Below, piece by piece: positions 15,701-23,456 of a DNA stretch of 40,009 nucleotides (its first letter is position 1; every line of letters begins with the position of its first letter). The position numbers and the translations under genes were made by a program. Under the pieces are notes generated by a model. That model was not told where the DNA came from, did no database searches, and saw only the letters and a list, made by a program, of their open reading frames with translations. The stretch covers positions 1 through 40,009 of the forward strand of contig DATFFH010000108.1 in assembly GCA_035250245.1 (NCBI GenBank). The letters are read 5' to 3'. Source of the DNA: Luteimonas_C sp035250245 (GTDB lineage Bacteria; Pseudomonadota; Gammaproteobacteria; Xanthomonadales; Xanthomonadaceae).

Positions 15701-16596
15701 CACCAGCTCCCCGAGGCGCCGCCGCCTCCGCTCATGCCGCCGCCGCCCGACCAGCCGCCTCCGCCGCCCCCGAAGCCACCACCTCCCCCGAAACCGCCGC
15801 CACCGAAGCCACCACCGCCGAAACCGCCCCAATCGCCGCCGCCGCGGGCGAAGCGGCCGGTCGGCAGGCTTGCCAGGCCGAACAGCAGGCCGATCACGCC
15901 GCCGGCGATGCCGATGCCGATCAGCGACGAGATCAGCCATGCGGCTCCGCCCGCCGCGCCGCCGGCGAGCAGGCCACGCACGCCCGCCGGCGCACGCCGG
16001 AAGACGCCGCGCACAATGTTCGCGACGATGAAGGCGGCGAACAGAGCGAACAGCCAGTTGCCGAGACGGTCGTCGCCGCCGCCGCGATGGTCGGCGATCG
16101 GTTCGGGCAGCGGCTCGCCGTCGATCAGCTTAACCAGCGCGCCGGTGGCGTCGATCAGGCCGCCGCCGTAGTCGCCGGCGCGGAACTTCGGCGCCAGGTA
16201 TTCCTGGATGATGCGGCCGGCGGTGATGTCCGGAATCGCGCCTTCCAGCCCGTAGCCGGGTTCGATGCGCACTTTCCGGTCGTCCTTGGCCACGACCACC
16301 AGCACGCCGTCGTCGACGCCCTTGCGGCCGAGCTTGAACTGCTCGAATGCGCGGACCGTGTATTCCTCGATCGTTTCCGGCTGCGTGCTCGGGATCATCA
16401 GCACCTGCAGCTGGCTGCCCTTGCGCTGCTGCAGTGCGAGCGCCTGCTGTTCCAGCTGCTGCTTCTGCGCGGCGTCGAGCGTGCCGGTGGTGTCGATCAC
16501 CGGCGAGTCGAGCGCGGGAATCGGCGCCAGCGTCTGCGCCTGCGCGAACGCGCAGACGCAGCACAGGACGATCAGCGCCAGGATGCGCCGGAGCAC
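15700..16596 (-). CDS. exported TPM-domain protein with glycine-rich tail (YgcG type)
   Basis: This 298-residue protein has a signal peptide (cut near AQAQ, residue 20) and a TPM domain at about 30-160. The domain contains DTTGTLDAAQKQQLE, LVVVAKDDRKVRIEPGYGLE and GRIIQEYLAPKFRAGDYGGG. A membrane-spanning region follows at about 175-240, and the last 55 residues are almost only Gly with a few Ser, Trp and Phe. This is the usual YgcG design, with the soluble domain in the periplasm. LemA genes commonly sit next to such genes, as here (18 bp away). The shared role is unknown. Confidence 0.88.
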   Translation of the reverse strand: MLRRILALIVLCCVCAFAQAQTLAPIPALDSPVIDTTGTLDAAQKQQLEQQALALQQRKGSQLQVLMIPSTQPETIEEYTVRAFEQFKLGRKGVDDGVLVVVAKDDRKVRIEPGYGLEGAIPDITAGRIIQEYLAPKFRAGDYGGGLIDATGALVKLIDGEPLPEPIADHRGGGDDRLGNWLFALFAAFIVANIVRGVFRRAPAGVRGLLAGGAAGGAAWLISSLIGIGIAGGVIGLLFGLASLPTGRFARGGGDWGGFGGGGFGGGGFGGGGGFGGGGGGWSGGGGMSGGGGASGSW

Positions 16597-16614
16597 GCCG
16601 TTATCTCCGTGCCG

Positions 16615-17247
16615 TCAGTTGGCCGGCTGCGGCTGTTGCTGGGGCTGCTGCGCGGGCGGCTGGTTGAAATCCACCGTCGGCGCATTCTGGATCTGGGCTT
16701 CGTTCTCGACGGTGAAGTTGGGCTTGGGCTTGTAGCCGAAGACCATCGCGACCAGGTTCTGCGGGAACGAGCGGATGTAGGTGTTGTAGTCCTGCACCAG
16801 CTGGATGTAGCGGCCGCGGGCCACGGTGATCCGGTTCTCGGTGCCTTCCAATTGCGTCTGCAGGCCGAGGAAGGACTGGTCGGCCTTCAGGTTCGGATAA
16901 TTCTCGGTGACCACCATCAGCCGCGACAGCGCGCTCGACAGCTCGCCCTGCGCCTGCTGGAACTTGGCCAGCGATTCGGCGTCGTCCGCGTTGACATTGA
17001 TCTGGCTGACTTTGGCGCGCGCCTCGGTCACCGCGGTCAACACCTGCGCTTCGTGAGCGGCGTAGCCTTTCACCGTACTGACCAGGTTGGGGATCAGGTC
17101 GGCCCGGCGCTTGTACTGGTTCAGCACTTCGGACCAACCGGCCTTGACCGCCTCGTCCTTCTGTTGGATCTGGTTGTAGCCGCAACCGGACAGCAGTACC
17201 GCCAGGAACGCCAACAGCATCAGACGCAGAGGAGAAAGGGCTCGCAT
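16615..17247 (-). CDS. lemA: LemA family lipoprotein
   Basis: The 210-residue protein has a lipoprotein signal peptide ending in LLSGC (Cys22), so it is probably anchored by lipid after Lgt acts. The helical LemA domain follows: GWSEVLNQYKRRADLIPNLV, ENYPNLKADQSFLGLQTQLE, RGRYIQLVQDYN and FPQNLVAMVFGYKPKPNF. The C-terminal tail is rich in Gln and Pro. The ATG at 17247 is preceded by AGGAG with 7-nt spacing. That site lies inside a perfect hairpin (17253-17276). LemA is of unknown function and tends to be encoded with TPM proteins. Confidence 0.92.
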   Translation of the reverse strand: MRALSPLRLMLLAFLAVLLSGCGYNQIQQKDEAVKAGWSEVLNQYKRRADLIPNLVSTVKGYAAHEAQVLTAVTEARAKVSQINVNADDAESLAKFQQAQGELSSALSRLMVVTENYPNLKADQSFLGLQTQLEGTENRITVARGRYIQLVQDYNTYIRSFPQNLVAMVFGYKPKPNFTVENEAQIQNAPTVDFNQPPAQQPQQQPQPAN

Positions 17248-17252
17248 GGCAC

Positions 17253-17276
17253 GGCTCCTGTGGGATGGCAGGAGCC
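17253..17276 (-). promoter_or_regulatory. hairpin covering the lemA ribosome-binding site
   Basis: On the minus strand the mRNA reads GGCTCCTG, an 8-nt loop, then CAGGAGCC, 5 nt before the lemA ATG. The 8-bp stem is perfect and six of its pairs are G-C. The Shine-Dalgarno AGGAG (17259-17255) lies wholly in the 3' arm, so the folded form should block ribosome entry. Whether this is used for control is an inference. Confidence 0.55.
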
Positions 17277-17292
17277 AATTTACCCTAAACCC

Positions 17293-17379
17293 GTAGGGTG
17301 GGCCTTGGCCCACCGCCGCCATGCTCCGAATACGAAGCTACCCGCCCATTCCGGCGCGGTGGGCCAAGGCCCACCCTAC
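17293..17379. repeat. GTAG-headed palindromic repeat, inverted pair B
   Basis: Arms 17293-17314 and 17358-17379 are exact reverse complements and identical to the arms of the pairs at 265-404 and 25903-26034. The GTAG of the right arm provides the TAG stop of the TerC gene (17378-17376). The left arm lies about 45 bp upstream of the lemA start and ends no gene. The spacer is 43 bp. Confidence 0.9.
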
Positions 17380-18125
17380 CATTCGCCGGCGCCGGGAACG
17401 TGGTGCGAAGCGGCCTTGCGCCGCATCAGCAGGTTCAGCCACTCCACCATCACCGAGAAGCCCATCGCGAAATAGATGTAGGGCTTGGGCACGTGGATGC
17501 CGAAGCCGTCCAGGATCAGCACCGCGCCGATCAGCAGGATGAAGGCCAGCGCCAACATCTTCACGGTCGGGTTGGCGTCGATGAACTTGCCCAGCGGATT
17601 GGCCGCCAGCAGCATGATCGCCACCGCCAGCAGGATCGCGAACACCATGATCGGAATGTGCTGGGCGATGCCGACCGCGGTGATCACCGAGTCCAGCGAG
17701 AACACGATGTCGATCACCGCGATCTGGGCGATCACCACCCAGAACACCTGCGAAGCCTTGGTGGTGCGCGGATCCTCGTCCTCGCCGCCGCTGATCAGGT
17801 CGCGGATCTCCAAGGTGCCTTTCACCACCAGGAACACGCCGCCCAGGATCAGCACCAGATCGCGGATCGAGACGCCCATGCCGAACAGCACGAACAGGTC
17901 CTGCTCCATGCGCGCCAGGAAGGCGAGCATGACCAGCAGCAGGATGCGCGTGATGCAGGCCACCGCGATGCCGATCTTGCGCGCGATCGGGCGTTTGTCG
18001 GGCGGCAGGCGACCGACCGCGATCGAAATGAACACCAGGTTGTCGATGCCGAGCACGATTTCCAGCGCGCTCAGGGTCACCAGGGTCAGCCACGCATCGG
18101 GAGAAGCCAGGAAACTCAGATCCAT
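17376..18125 (-). CDS. TerC family integral membrane protein
   Basis: This 249-residue protein has about seven transmembrane helices. Two carry the acidic motifs of the TerC family: ALEIVLGIDNLVFISI near the N terminus and DIVFSLDSVITAVG in the middle. It also has the family's ANPLGKFIDANPTVKMLALA and FGIHVPKPYIYFAMGFS. Recent work links TerC proteins to Mn2+ export and protein secretion; older work to tellurite resistance. It lies 12 bp after dgkA. The stop codon is donated by the adjacent repeat. Confidence 0.9.
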   Translation of the reverse strand: MDLSFLASPDAWLTLVTLSALEIVLGIDNLVFISIAVGRLPPDKRPIARKIGIAVACITRILLLVMLAFLARMEQDLFVLFGMGVSIRDLVLILGGVFLVVKGTLEIRDLISGGEDEDPRTTKASQVFWVVIAQIAVIDIVFSLDSVITAVGIAQHIPIMVFAILLAVAIMLLAANPLGKFIDANPTVKMLALAFILLIGAVLILDGFGIHVPKPYIYFAMGFSVMVEWLNLLMRRKAASHHVPGAGEW

Positions 18126-18137
18126 TCTTGTCTCACG

Positions 18138-18521
18138 TCAGAAGAGGTAGCGCGTGCCGAGGATCGCGCCCCAGACCAGCAATACGTTGAGCATCAAAAC
18201 GAAAACCGCGGCCGAGCCCATGTCTTTGGCGCGGCCCGCGAGTTCGTGGTGTTCGGGGCCGTAGCGTTCGATCACCGCTTCGACCGCGGAATTCAGCAGC
18301 TCGATGCTCAGCACCAGCAGCATCGATCCGATCAACAAAGCGCGTTCCACCCCGGTCTCGCCCAGCCACCAGCCGATCGGCGCGAGCACCGCGAACAAGT
18401 AGACTTCCAGCCGGAACGAGGATTCGTGCAGCCATGCCGCACGCAGCCCTTGCATGGACCACACCGCGGCCTTCATCACCCGGACCGGGCCGCGCGGCAT
18501 ATGGCCGAATTCGTCTGCCAT
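18138..18521 (-). CDS. dgkA: diacylglycerol kinase DgkA
   Basis: This 127-residue inner-membrane enzyme recycles diacylglycerol to phosphatidic acid. It has three hydrophobic helices. The family signature SIELLNSAVEAVIERYGPE carries the catalytic Glu and Asn residues, followed by HELAGRAKDMGSAAVF. The N terminus includes the surface helix with WLHESSFRLE. It is the first gene of the dgkA-terC pair and divergent from the lipoprotein gene at 18777. The 255 bp between them shows no further gene. Confidence 0.94.
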   Translation of the reverse strand: MADEFGHMPRGPVRVMKAAVWSMQGLRAAWLHESSFRLEVYLFAVLAPIGWWLGETGVERALLIGSMLLVLSIELLNSAVEAVIERYGPEHHELAGRAKDMGSAAVFVLMLNVLLVWGAILGTRYLF

Positions 18522-18776
18522 ATGCGCTCAAACCGCTGCCGTCCGCGCCGCGGCGCGGATGGAATGAAGGGAAAATGCCGGAACAACGCTGCTGCGATGG
18601 CGCGGTGATGGCTCGTGGTCGAGCCGCGTTGAGTCGAGCATGCAGGATCTCGGGCAGGCCGGTGGCCGAACCCTTCGATTTTGCCACAAGGTCCCAGGCC
18701 GAAACCTGTGCCGGGCCGTTTGCAATGCGATGACCGGACTGTTTCACTGGACCCCAACCCCGGCCGGAAACCGCCT

Positions 18777-19487
18777 ATGCGCCTGCCTGACGCGCGCCTG
18801 CTTTTTCTGTCTGCAATCGCTGTCGTAACGCTGGCTGCCGGCTGCGCGAGCGCCCCGGCGGCCAGAGCCCCCGTTTCGCCCCCTGTCGATCCGCCGTCGT
18901 CGCCGGAGTGGACGCAGGACATGGCGCGCTTCGATGCGGAAGACGCCGCGCATGCCCCGCCCGCGCATCCGATCGTCTTCACCGGCAGTTCCTCGATCCG
19001 GCTGTGGACCTCGCTGGCCGCCGATTTTCCGGGCCGGCCCCTACTGAACCGCGGCTTCGGCGGCTCGCAATTGCGCGATGCGGTGCATTACGCCGACCGT
19101 CTGGCGATCCGCTACCGGCCGCGCATGGTCGTGGTGTACGCGGGCGACAACGACATCGACGCCGGACGCACCGCGCAGCAAGTGCATTCGGATTTCGTCG
19201 CGCTGATCGCGCGGCTGCGCAAGGACCTTCCGGATACGCCGATCGTCTATTTGTCGATCAAGCCGAGCCCGTTGCGTATCGCGCAATTGCCGACGCAGCG
19301 CGAGGCGAACGCGCTGATCGCCGCCGAAGCGAAAAAATGGCGGCGAGTGGAGTTCGTCGATATTTCGACACCGATGCTCGATGCGAATGGACAGCCTCGA
19401 GCCGAGCTGTTCATGCCGGATCGGCTGCATATGAATGCCGAAGGTTATGCCGTGTGGCGCAAGGTCGTCGCGCCGTACCTGGATTAG
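18777..19487 (+). CDS. SGNH/GDSL-family hydrolase lipoprotein
   Basis: This 236-residue protein has a lipoprotein signal peptide ending in LAAGC (Cys23). The SGNH blocks are visible: FTGSSSIRLW with the nucleophile Ser, RGFGGSQLRD with the Gly, YAGDNDI with the Asn, and PDRLHMNAEGY with the Asp-x-x-His pair. It should therefore be an active esterase or lipase-like enzyme on the periplasmic side. The ATG at 18777 is chosen because the lipobox follows at the right distance; a longer upstream frame lacks it. The substrate is unknown. Confidence 0.85.
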   Translation: MRLPDARLLFLSAIAVVTLAAGCASAPAARAPVSPPVDPPSSPEWTQDMARFDAEDAAHAPPAHPIVFTGSSSIRLWTSLAADFPGRPLLNRGFGGSQLRDAVHYADRLAIRYRPRMVVVYAGDNDIDAGRTAQQVHSDFVALIARLRKDLPDTPIVYLSIKPSPLRIAQLPTQREANALIAAEAKKWRRVEFVDISTPMLDANGQPRAELFMPDRLHMNAEGYAVWRKVVAPYLD

Positions 19488-19499
19488 CTTTGCGCTCTT

Positions 19500-19662
19500 G
19501 TAGAGCGGGGCTTGCTCCGCTGCTTCCGCTCTTTGTAGGAGCGGCTTTAGCCGCGAGCTCTTTCTATCGAATCCTGCGATGTCGCGATTCGAAGGAAAAG
19601 CTCGCGGCTAAAGCCGCTCCTACAAAAGCAACAGCGGAGCAGCGGAGCAAGCTCCGCTCTAC
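19500..19662. repeat. nested pairs of two palindromic repeat families
   Basis: The outer arms 19500-19521 and 19641-19662 (GTAGAGCGGGGCTTGCTCCG type) are reverse complements with one mismatch. Inside them the arms 19535-19559 and 19599-19623 are a perfect pair of family 2 (GTAGGAGCGGC type). The inner spacer TTTCTATCGAATC...GTCGCGATT is shared with the pair at 31199-31290. The element lies between the convergent SGNH and MacB-like genes. Confidence 0.85.
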
Positions 19663-19674
19663 ACAAGCAAAGGG

Positions 19675-20910
19675 CTACTGCTGGCGCAATGCCTCAATCG
19701 GATCCAGCTGCGAAGCTTTCCGCGCCGGGTAATAGCCGAAGAACAATCCGGTAGCGATCGAAAAAGCGGTCGCCAAGCCGATCACCTTCTCGTTCAGCGC
19801 GACCGGCAATTCGCTGAACTTGCTGACCAGCAACGCGCCGACGATGCCGACCGCTATGCCGATGACGCCGCCGATCAGCGAAATCAGCATCGCCTCGGCC
19901 AGGAATTGCCGACGCACGTCCCCGGGACCGGCGCCGACCGCCATGCGCAGCCCGATTTCGCGGATGCGTTCGGTCACCGACACCAGCATGATGTTCATGA
20001 TGCCGATGCCGCCGATGATCAGGCAGATGCTCGCCACCGCGCCGAGCATCTTCGACATCAGGTTCGTGGTGGCGGTACGGGTCGCGACGATCTCGGAGAT
20101 GTTGCGCACGGTGAAGTCGTCGTCGTCGCCGGGCTTGATCTTGTGGCGCTGGCGCAGCAGGGCTTCGATCTCGCCCTGCGCATAGCCTAGGTCCTTGGCG
20201 TCGGTGACGGTCAGCGATATCTGCATCACGGCGCTGGGCGGCAAGCCCATCATGCCCATCAGCCGGCGCCGGCCGGTTTCCAGCGGCACCATCACCACGT
20301 CGTCCTGGTCCTGGCCGAAACCGCCCTGGCCTTTCGGCGCCAAGGTGCCGATCACGGTGAAGGGCACGCGTCCCAGACGCACGGTCTGGCCGATGCCGCT
20401 GTCGTCGCCGAACAGCTCGCGGCGCACGGTTTCGCCCAGGATCACTTCCTTGGCCGCGCTGCTGTAGTCCTGCGCGTCGAACATCTCGCCATTGGCCAGG
20501 ACCCAGGCGTTGATGTCGAAGAAATCCGGCTGCACGCCCTGCCAGTTGCTGGACCAGTTGTTTTCCGCGTACACCACCTGGGTGCCGCCGCGCAGCGCGC
20601 CGGCCACGTATTGCACTTCCGGAATCTCGTTGCGGATCGCATCGACGTCGCCCTCGCTGAGGGTGAAGAAGCTGCTCGCGCTCATCCGCACGCCGCCGGC
20701 GCCGCGGTTGGCGCCGGGCGAGATGTCCAGGCGCTGCGAACCGAGCCCGGAAACCAGTTTGTCGATTTCGGCCTGCGTGCCCTGCCCGACCGACACCATC
20801 ACGATCACCGCGGCGATGCCGATGATCACGCCCAGCGATGTCAGCGCGCTGCGCAGCCAGTTGCCCCGCAGGGCGAAAATGGCGGTGCGCAGGATGTCGG
20901 CAAAATTCAT
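19675..20910 (-). CDS. ABC transporter permease, MacB/FtsX family
   Basis: This 411-residue permease is the membrane half of a MacB-like exporter whose ATPase is a separate gene. The first helix is at about residues 20-42 (SLGVIIGIAAVIVMVSVG). A large periplasmic domain follows to about residue 285, then three C-terminal helices of the FtsX domain with IMNIMLVSVTERIREIGLRM. The protein ends in the usual PARKASQLDPIEALR. The start overlaps the ATPase stop by 4 bp. The substrate is unknown; relatives export macrolides, peptides or siderophores. Confidence 0.9.
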   Translation of the reverse strand: MNFADILRTAIFALRGNWLRSALTSLGVIIGIAAVIVMVSVGQGTQAEIDKLVSGLGSQRLDISPGANRGAGGVRMSASSFFTLSEGDVDAIRNEIPEVQYVAGALRGGTQVVYAENNWSSNWQGVQPDFFDINAWVLANGEMFDAQDYSSAAKEVILGETVRRELFGDDSGIGQTVRLGRVPFTVIGTLAPKGQGGFGQDQDDVVMVPLETGRRRLMGMMGLPPSAVMQISLTVTDAKDLGYAQGEIEALLRQRHKIKPGDDDDFTVRNISEIVATRTATTNLMSKMLGAVASICLIIGGIGIMNIMLVSVTERIREIGLRMAVGAGPGDVRRQFLAEAMLISLIGGVIGIAVGIVGALLVSKFSELPVALNEKVIGLATAFSIATGLFFGYYPARKASQLDPIEALRQQ

Positions 20911-21611
20911 GCCGCCGCTCCCTGTTCGTGCAGCTCGCCGTCGTGCATCAGATAGATGCGGTCGGCGTGCGCGGCGACTTCGGCGTCGTGGGTGATCAGG
21001 ACCACGGTGTGGTCCTCGTCGCGCAGACGCTTGAACAGCGCCAGGATCTCTTCGCCGGTCTTGGAATCGAGAGCGCCGGTGGGTTCGTCGGCGAGCAGGA
21101 TCGGTGGCTTGTTGATCAAGGCGCGGGCGATCGCCACGCGTTGCTGCTGGCCGCCGGACAATTCGCTGGGCCGATGCCCCGCGCGTTCGGACAAGCCGAC
21201 CGCGGCCAGAGCTTCCTGCGCCAGGCGTCGGCGTTCGGCAGGCGCCACTTGCGCATAGCCCAGCGGCATCGCCACGTTCTCCAGCGCGTTCATCCGCGGC
21301 AGCAGGTTGAAACCCTGGAACACGAAGCCGATCTTGTCCCGGCGCAGCACGGCGAGTTCTTCGGCATCGAGCGTGGACACGTCGACGCCGTCGCATTCGT
21401 ACTTGCCGCTGCTGGGCGTGTCCAGACAGCCGATCAGGTTCATCAGGGTCGACTTTCCCGAACCCGACGGCCCCATGATCGCGACGAAATCGCCGCGCCC
21501 GATGTTCAAGTCGACGCCCTTGAGCGCGACGACCTCGGCTTCGGTACCGGGCGAATACACCTTGCCCAGCGCGTGAGTGCGAATCACCGCAACGGCATCC
21601 GGCCCACTCAT
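20907..21611 (-). CDS. ABC transporter ATP-binding protein, MacB/LolD type
   Basis: This 234-residue ATPase has Walker A GPSGSGKST (residues 47-55), the Q-loop FVFQGFNLLPRM, the signature LSGGQQQRVAIARAL, Walker B ILLADEPTGALD and the H-loop LITHD. It drives the permease encoded next. The ATG at 21611 overlaps the adaptor gene stop by 1 bp (TGATG). Its stop overlaps the permease start, so adaptor, ATPase and permease are one coupled unit. Confidence 0.93.
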   Translation of the reverse strand: MSGPDAVAVIRTHALGKVYSPGTEAEVVALKGVDLNIGRGDFVAIMGPSGSGKSTLMNLIGCLDTPSSGKYECDGVDVSTLDAEELAVLRRDKIGFVFQGFNLLPRMNALENVAMPLGYAQVAPAERRRLAQEALAAVGLSERAGHRPSELSGGQQQRVAIARALINKPPILLADEPTGALDSKTGEEILALFKRLRDEDHTVVLITHDAEVAAHADRIYLMHDGELHEQGAAA

Positions 21612-23170
21612 CAACCGCCACCACCCGATGCCGGCTTCGCAGCCGCTGCGGCGCGTTCCCCGCTCACCACCAGGTCGCCTTCCTTGATGTTGCCCGAGAC
21701 TTCGGTGTTCGTGCCGTCGCTGGCGCCGACCCGGACCATGACCATCTCCGGCTTGCCGGCGACCAGTTTGTACAGCGGCGCGCGCTTGGCGCCGACCAGG
21801 GCCGCAATCTGCGCATCCCACTGCTTCTGTTGCTCCGGCGACAAGGTGGCGCGGAACGGCGCGAACTGCTGAGTGGTGCGTTCGATCATGCGCTGGCGGA
21901 TCTGCGCCTGGATATCGCCGCCCGCGCCGCCCATGACGATGCGCATGCCGCCGCCTCCGCCGCCGCGGCCGAACAGGCTGTTGCCGCCGCCGTTGCCGTT
22001 CTGCGGCGCCATCCGTGCGGCGGCGCGTTCGCGCATCGCCTGGATTGCGGCGTCGAACGCGGCTTGCTGTTCCGCATTGAGCTTGAGGCTGCCGGCGACG
22101 CGGACGAAATCATCGCTCATGCCGCCGCCGCGCATCTGCACGACCTGCGGCCCGCCCGTCGGCGCACCCGCGCCTTCCGCGCTGGTGGGCTTGTAGCGCA
22201 TGGCGGCGTTGGACACCTTCAGCACGCCGTTGCGCCGGCTGACTTCGATCTCGGCGTTGACGGTCAATCCGGGCAACAGCGTGCCGTCGCTGTTGTCGAC
22301 GGTGACCACGACAGGATACGTCACCACGTTGTTGGTGGTGGTCGCCGACAAACGCACCTGATCGACCACGCCCTTGAACTGGCGATCGGCGAAAGCGTCG
22401 GCGGTGAAAGTGACCGCTTGGCCGACCTTGACCTGGCCGATGTCGGCTTCGTCCACCGCCAATTCGATTTTCATCTTGGCCAGGTCTTCGGCGATCTTGA
22501 ACAACTCGGGCGCCTGCAGGCTGGCCGCGACGGTCTGACCCGGTTCGATGGTGCGCGTCAGCACCACGCCGTCCACCGGCGAGCGGATCACCGTGCGGCC
22601 CAGATTGATGCGCGTAGTCTGCGTCGATGCGGTCTGCTGGCGGATCTGCGCCTGCGCCGAATTCACCTGAGCCTGGGCCTGATCGCGCGCGGCGCGCGCC
22701 AGGTCGACGTCGCTCTGCGCGACCAGTTTCTGCTTGCCCAAGTCGGCCTTGCGTTGATAGTCGAGCTCGGCATTGCGCAAGGTGGCCTGCATCTGCCGCA
22801 GCGAAGCCTGGGCGCTGGCGATCGCGGCCGAACCCTGCTGGATCTGCGCTTCGTAGCTGGACGGATCGATCTTGGCGATCACCTGGTCCTTCTTGACCCG
22901 GTCGTTGAAATCGACCAGCACGTCGGTCACCTGGCCCGAAATCTGGCTGCCGACGGTGACCGTGGAAATGGCGCTGAGCGTGCCCGTGGCCGAGATCGCC
23001 ACGCGAATGTCGCCGCGCTCCACTTCGCTGGTGCGGTAGCCGCTCTCGGTGGAAGCGGCCTTGCGCTGGTTCCAGAACCAGACAGCCGCGGCGACGAGCG
23101 CCAGCACCGCCACGGCGATGCCGATCCGGCGATAAAGGCGGTTGGAAGGGGCTTTGCGGTTGGCGCTCAT
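21611..23170 (-). CDS. MacA-like periplasmic adaptor with a Spy/CpxP-like insert
   Basis: The 519-residue membrane fusion protein has an N-terminal membrane anchor (residues 16-35), a lipoyl/barrel-sandwich region around a long coiled coil rich in Gln and Ala (about 90-190), and a beta-barrel to about 325. Between the barrel and the membrane-proximal domain is an insert at about 326-457. It contains the helices LNAEQQAAFDAAIQAMRER and LSPEQQKQWDAQIAAL, separated by poly-Gly. These resemble LTxxQ motifs of Spy/CpxP. An alternative start at 23215 adds 15 residues; neither start has a clear ribosome-binding site. No TolC gene is in the window. Confidence 0.88.
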   Translation of the reverse strand: MSANRKAPSNRLYRRIGIAVAVLALVAAAVWFWNQRKAASTESGYRTSEVERGDIRVAISATGTLSAISTVTVGSQISGQVTDVLVDFNDRVKKDQVIAKIDPSSYEAQIQQGSAAIASAQASLRQMQATLRNAELDYQRKADLGKQKLVAQSDVDLARAARDQAQAQVNSAQAQIRQQTASTQTTRINLGRTVIRSPVDGVVLTRTIEPGQTVAASLQAPELFKIAEDLAKMKIELAVDEADIGQVKVGQAVTFTADAFADRQFKGVVDQVRLSATTTNNVVTYPVVVTVDNSDGTLLPGLTVNAEIEVSRRNGVLKVSNAAMRYKPTSAEGAGAPTGGPQVVQMRGGGMSDDFVRVAGSLKLNAEQQAAFDAAIQAMRERAAARMAPQNGNGGGNSLFGRGGGGGGMRIVMGGAGGDIQAQIRQRMIERTTQQFAPFRATLSPEQQKQWDAQIAALVGAKRAPLYKLVAGKPEMVMVRVGASDGTNTEVSGNIKEGDLVVSGERAAAAAKPASGGGG

Positions 23171-23340
23171 GCGGTCCGGTCGCTGGGGTTCGACGGACGC
23201 TAACGCATCCGCCATGAAAAGGTTGACTGTAGAGCTTAACGGGAGCCGATAGTTCCGGTGCCGTCCGGGCCTAGATGCCCGGGCGCGAAGAAAGGTCGCA
23301 TTGAAGACGTAATCGGCCCGTTCCGCCGGCCTTGCTCTTC

Positions 23341-23423
23341 GTAGGAGCGGCTTTAGCCGCGAGCTCTTTCCTTGAGTTTGCAGCCATGTGCCGGAAAGGG
23401 CTCGCGGCTAAAGCCGCTCCTAG
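23341..23423. repeat. palindromic repeat family 2, inverted pair
   Basis: Arms 23341-23365 and about 23400-23423 are reverse complements of the GTAGGAGCGGC type; the head of the second arm has changed to CTAG. The pair separates the histidine kinase gene from the MacA-like adaptor gene within a same-strand run. Confidence 0.88.
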
Positions 23424-23456
23424 AAAAGCCTGTTCCTGCAAAGATTGTCGGTACCG

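Noticed and set aside
15722..15850. GC-rich CCACCG-like tandem stretch
   Set aside because: It encodes the glycine-rich tail of the exported TPM protein, a usual feature of that family, and needs no other explanation.
23171..23215. Upstream ATG at 23215 for the MacA-like gene
   Set aside because: It adds 15 residues before the basic/hydrophobic anchor and has no ribosome-binding site. The start at 23170 gives the usual short N terminus. Not excluded.
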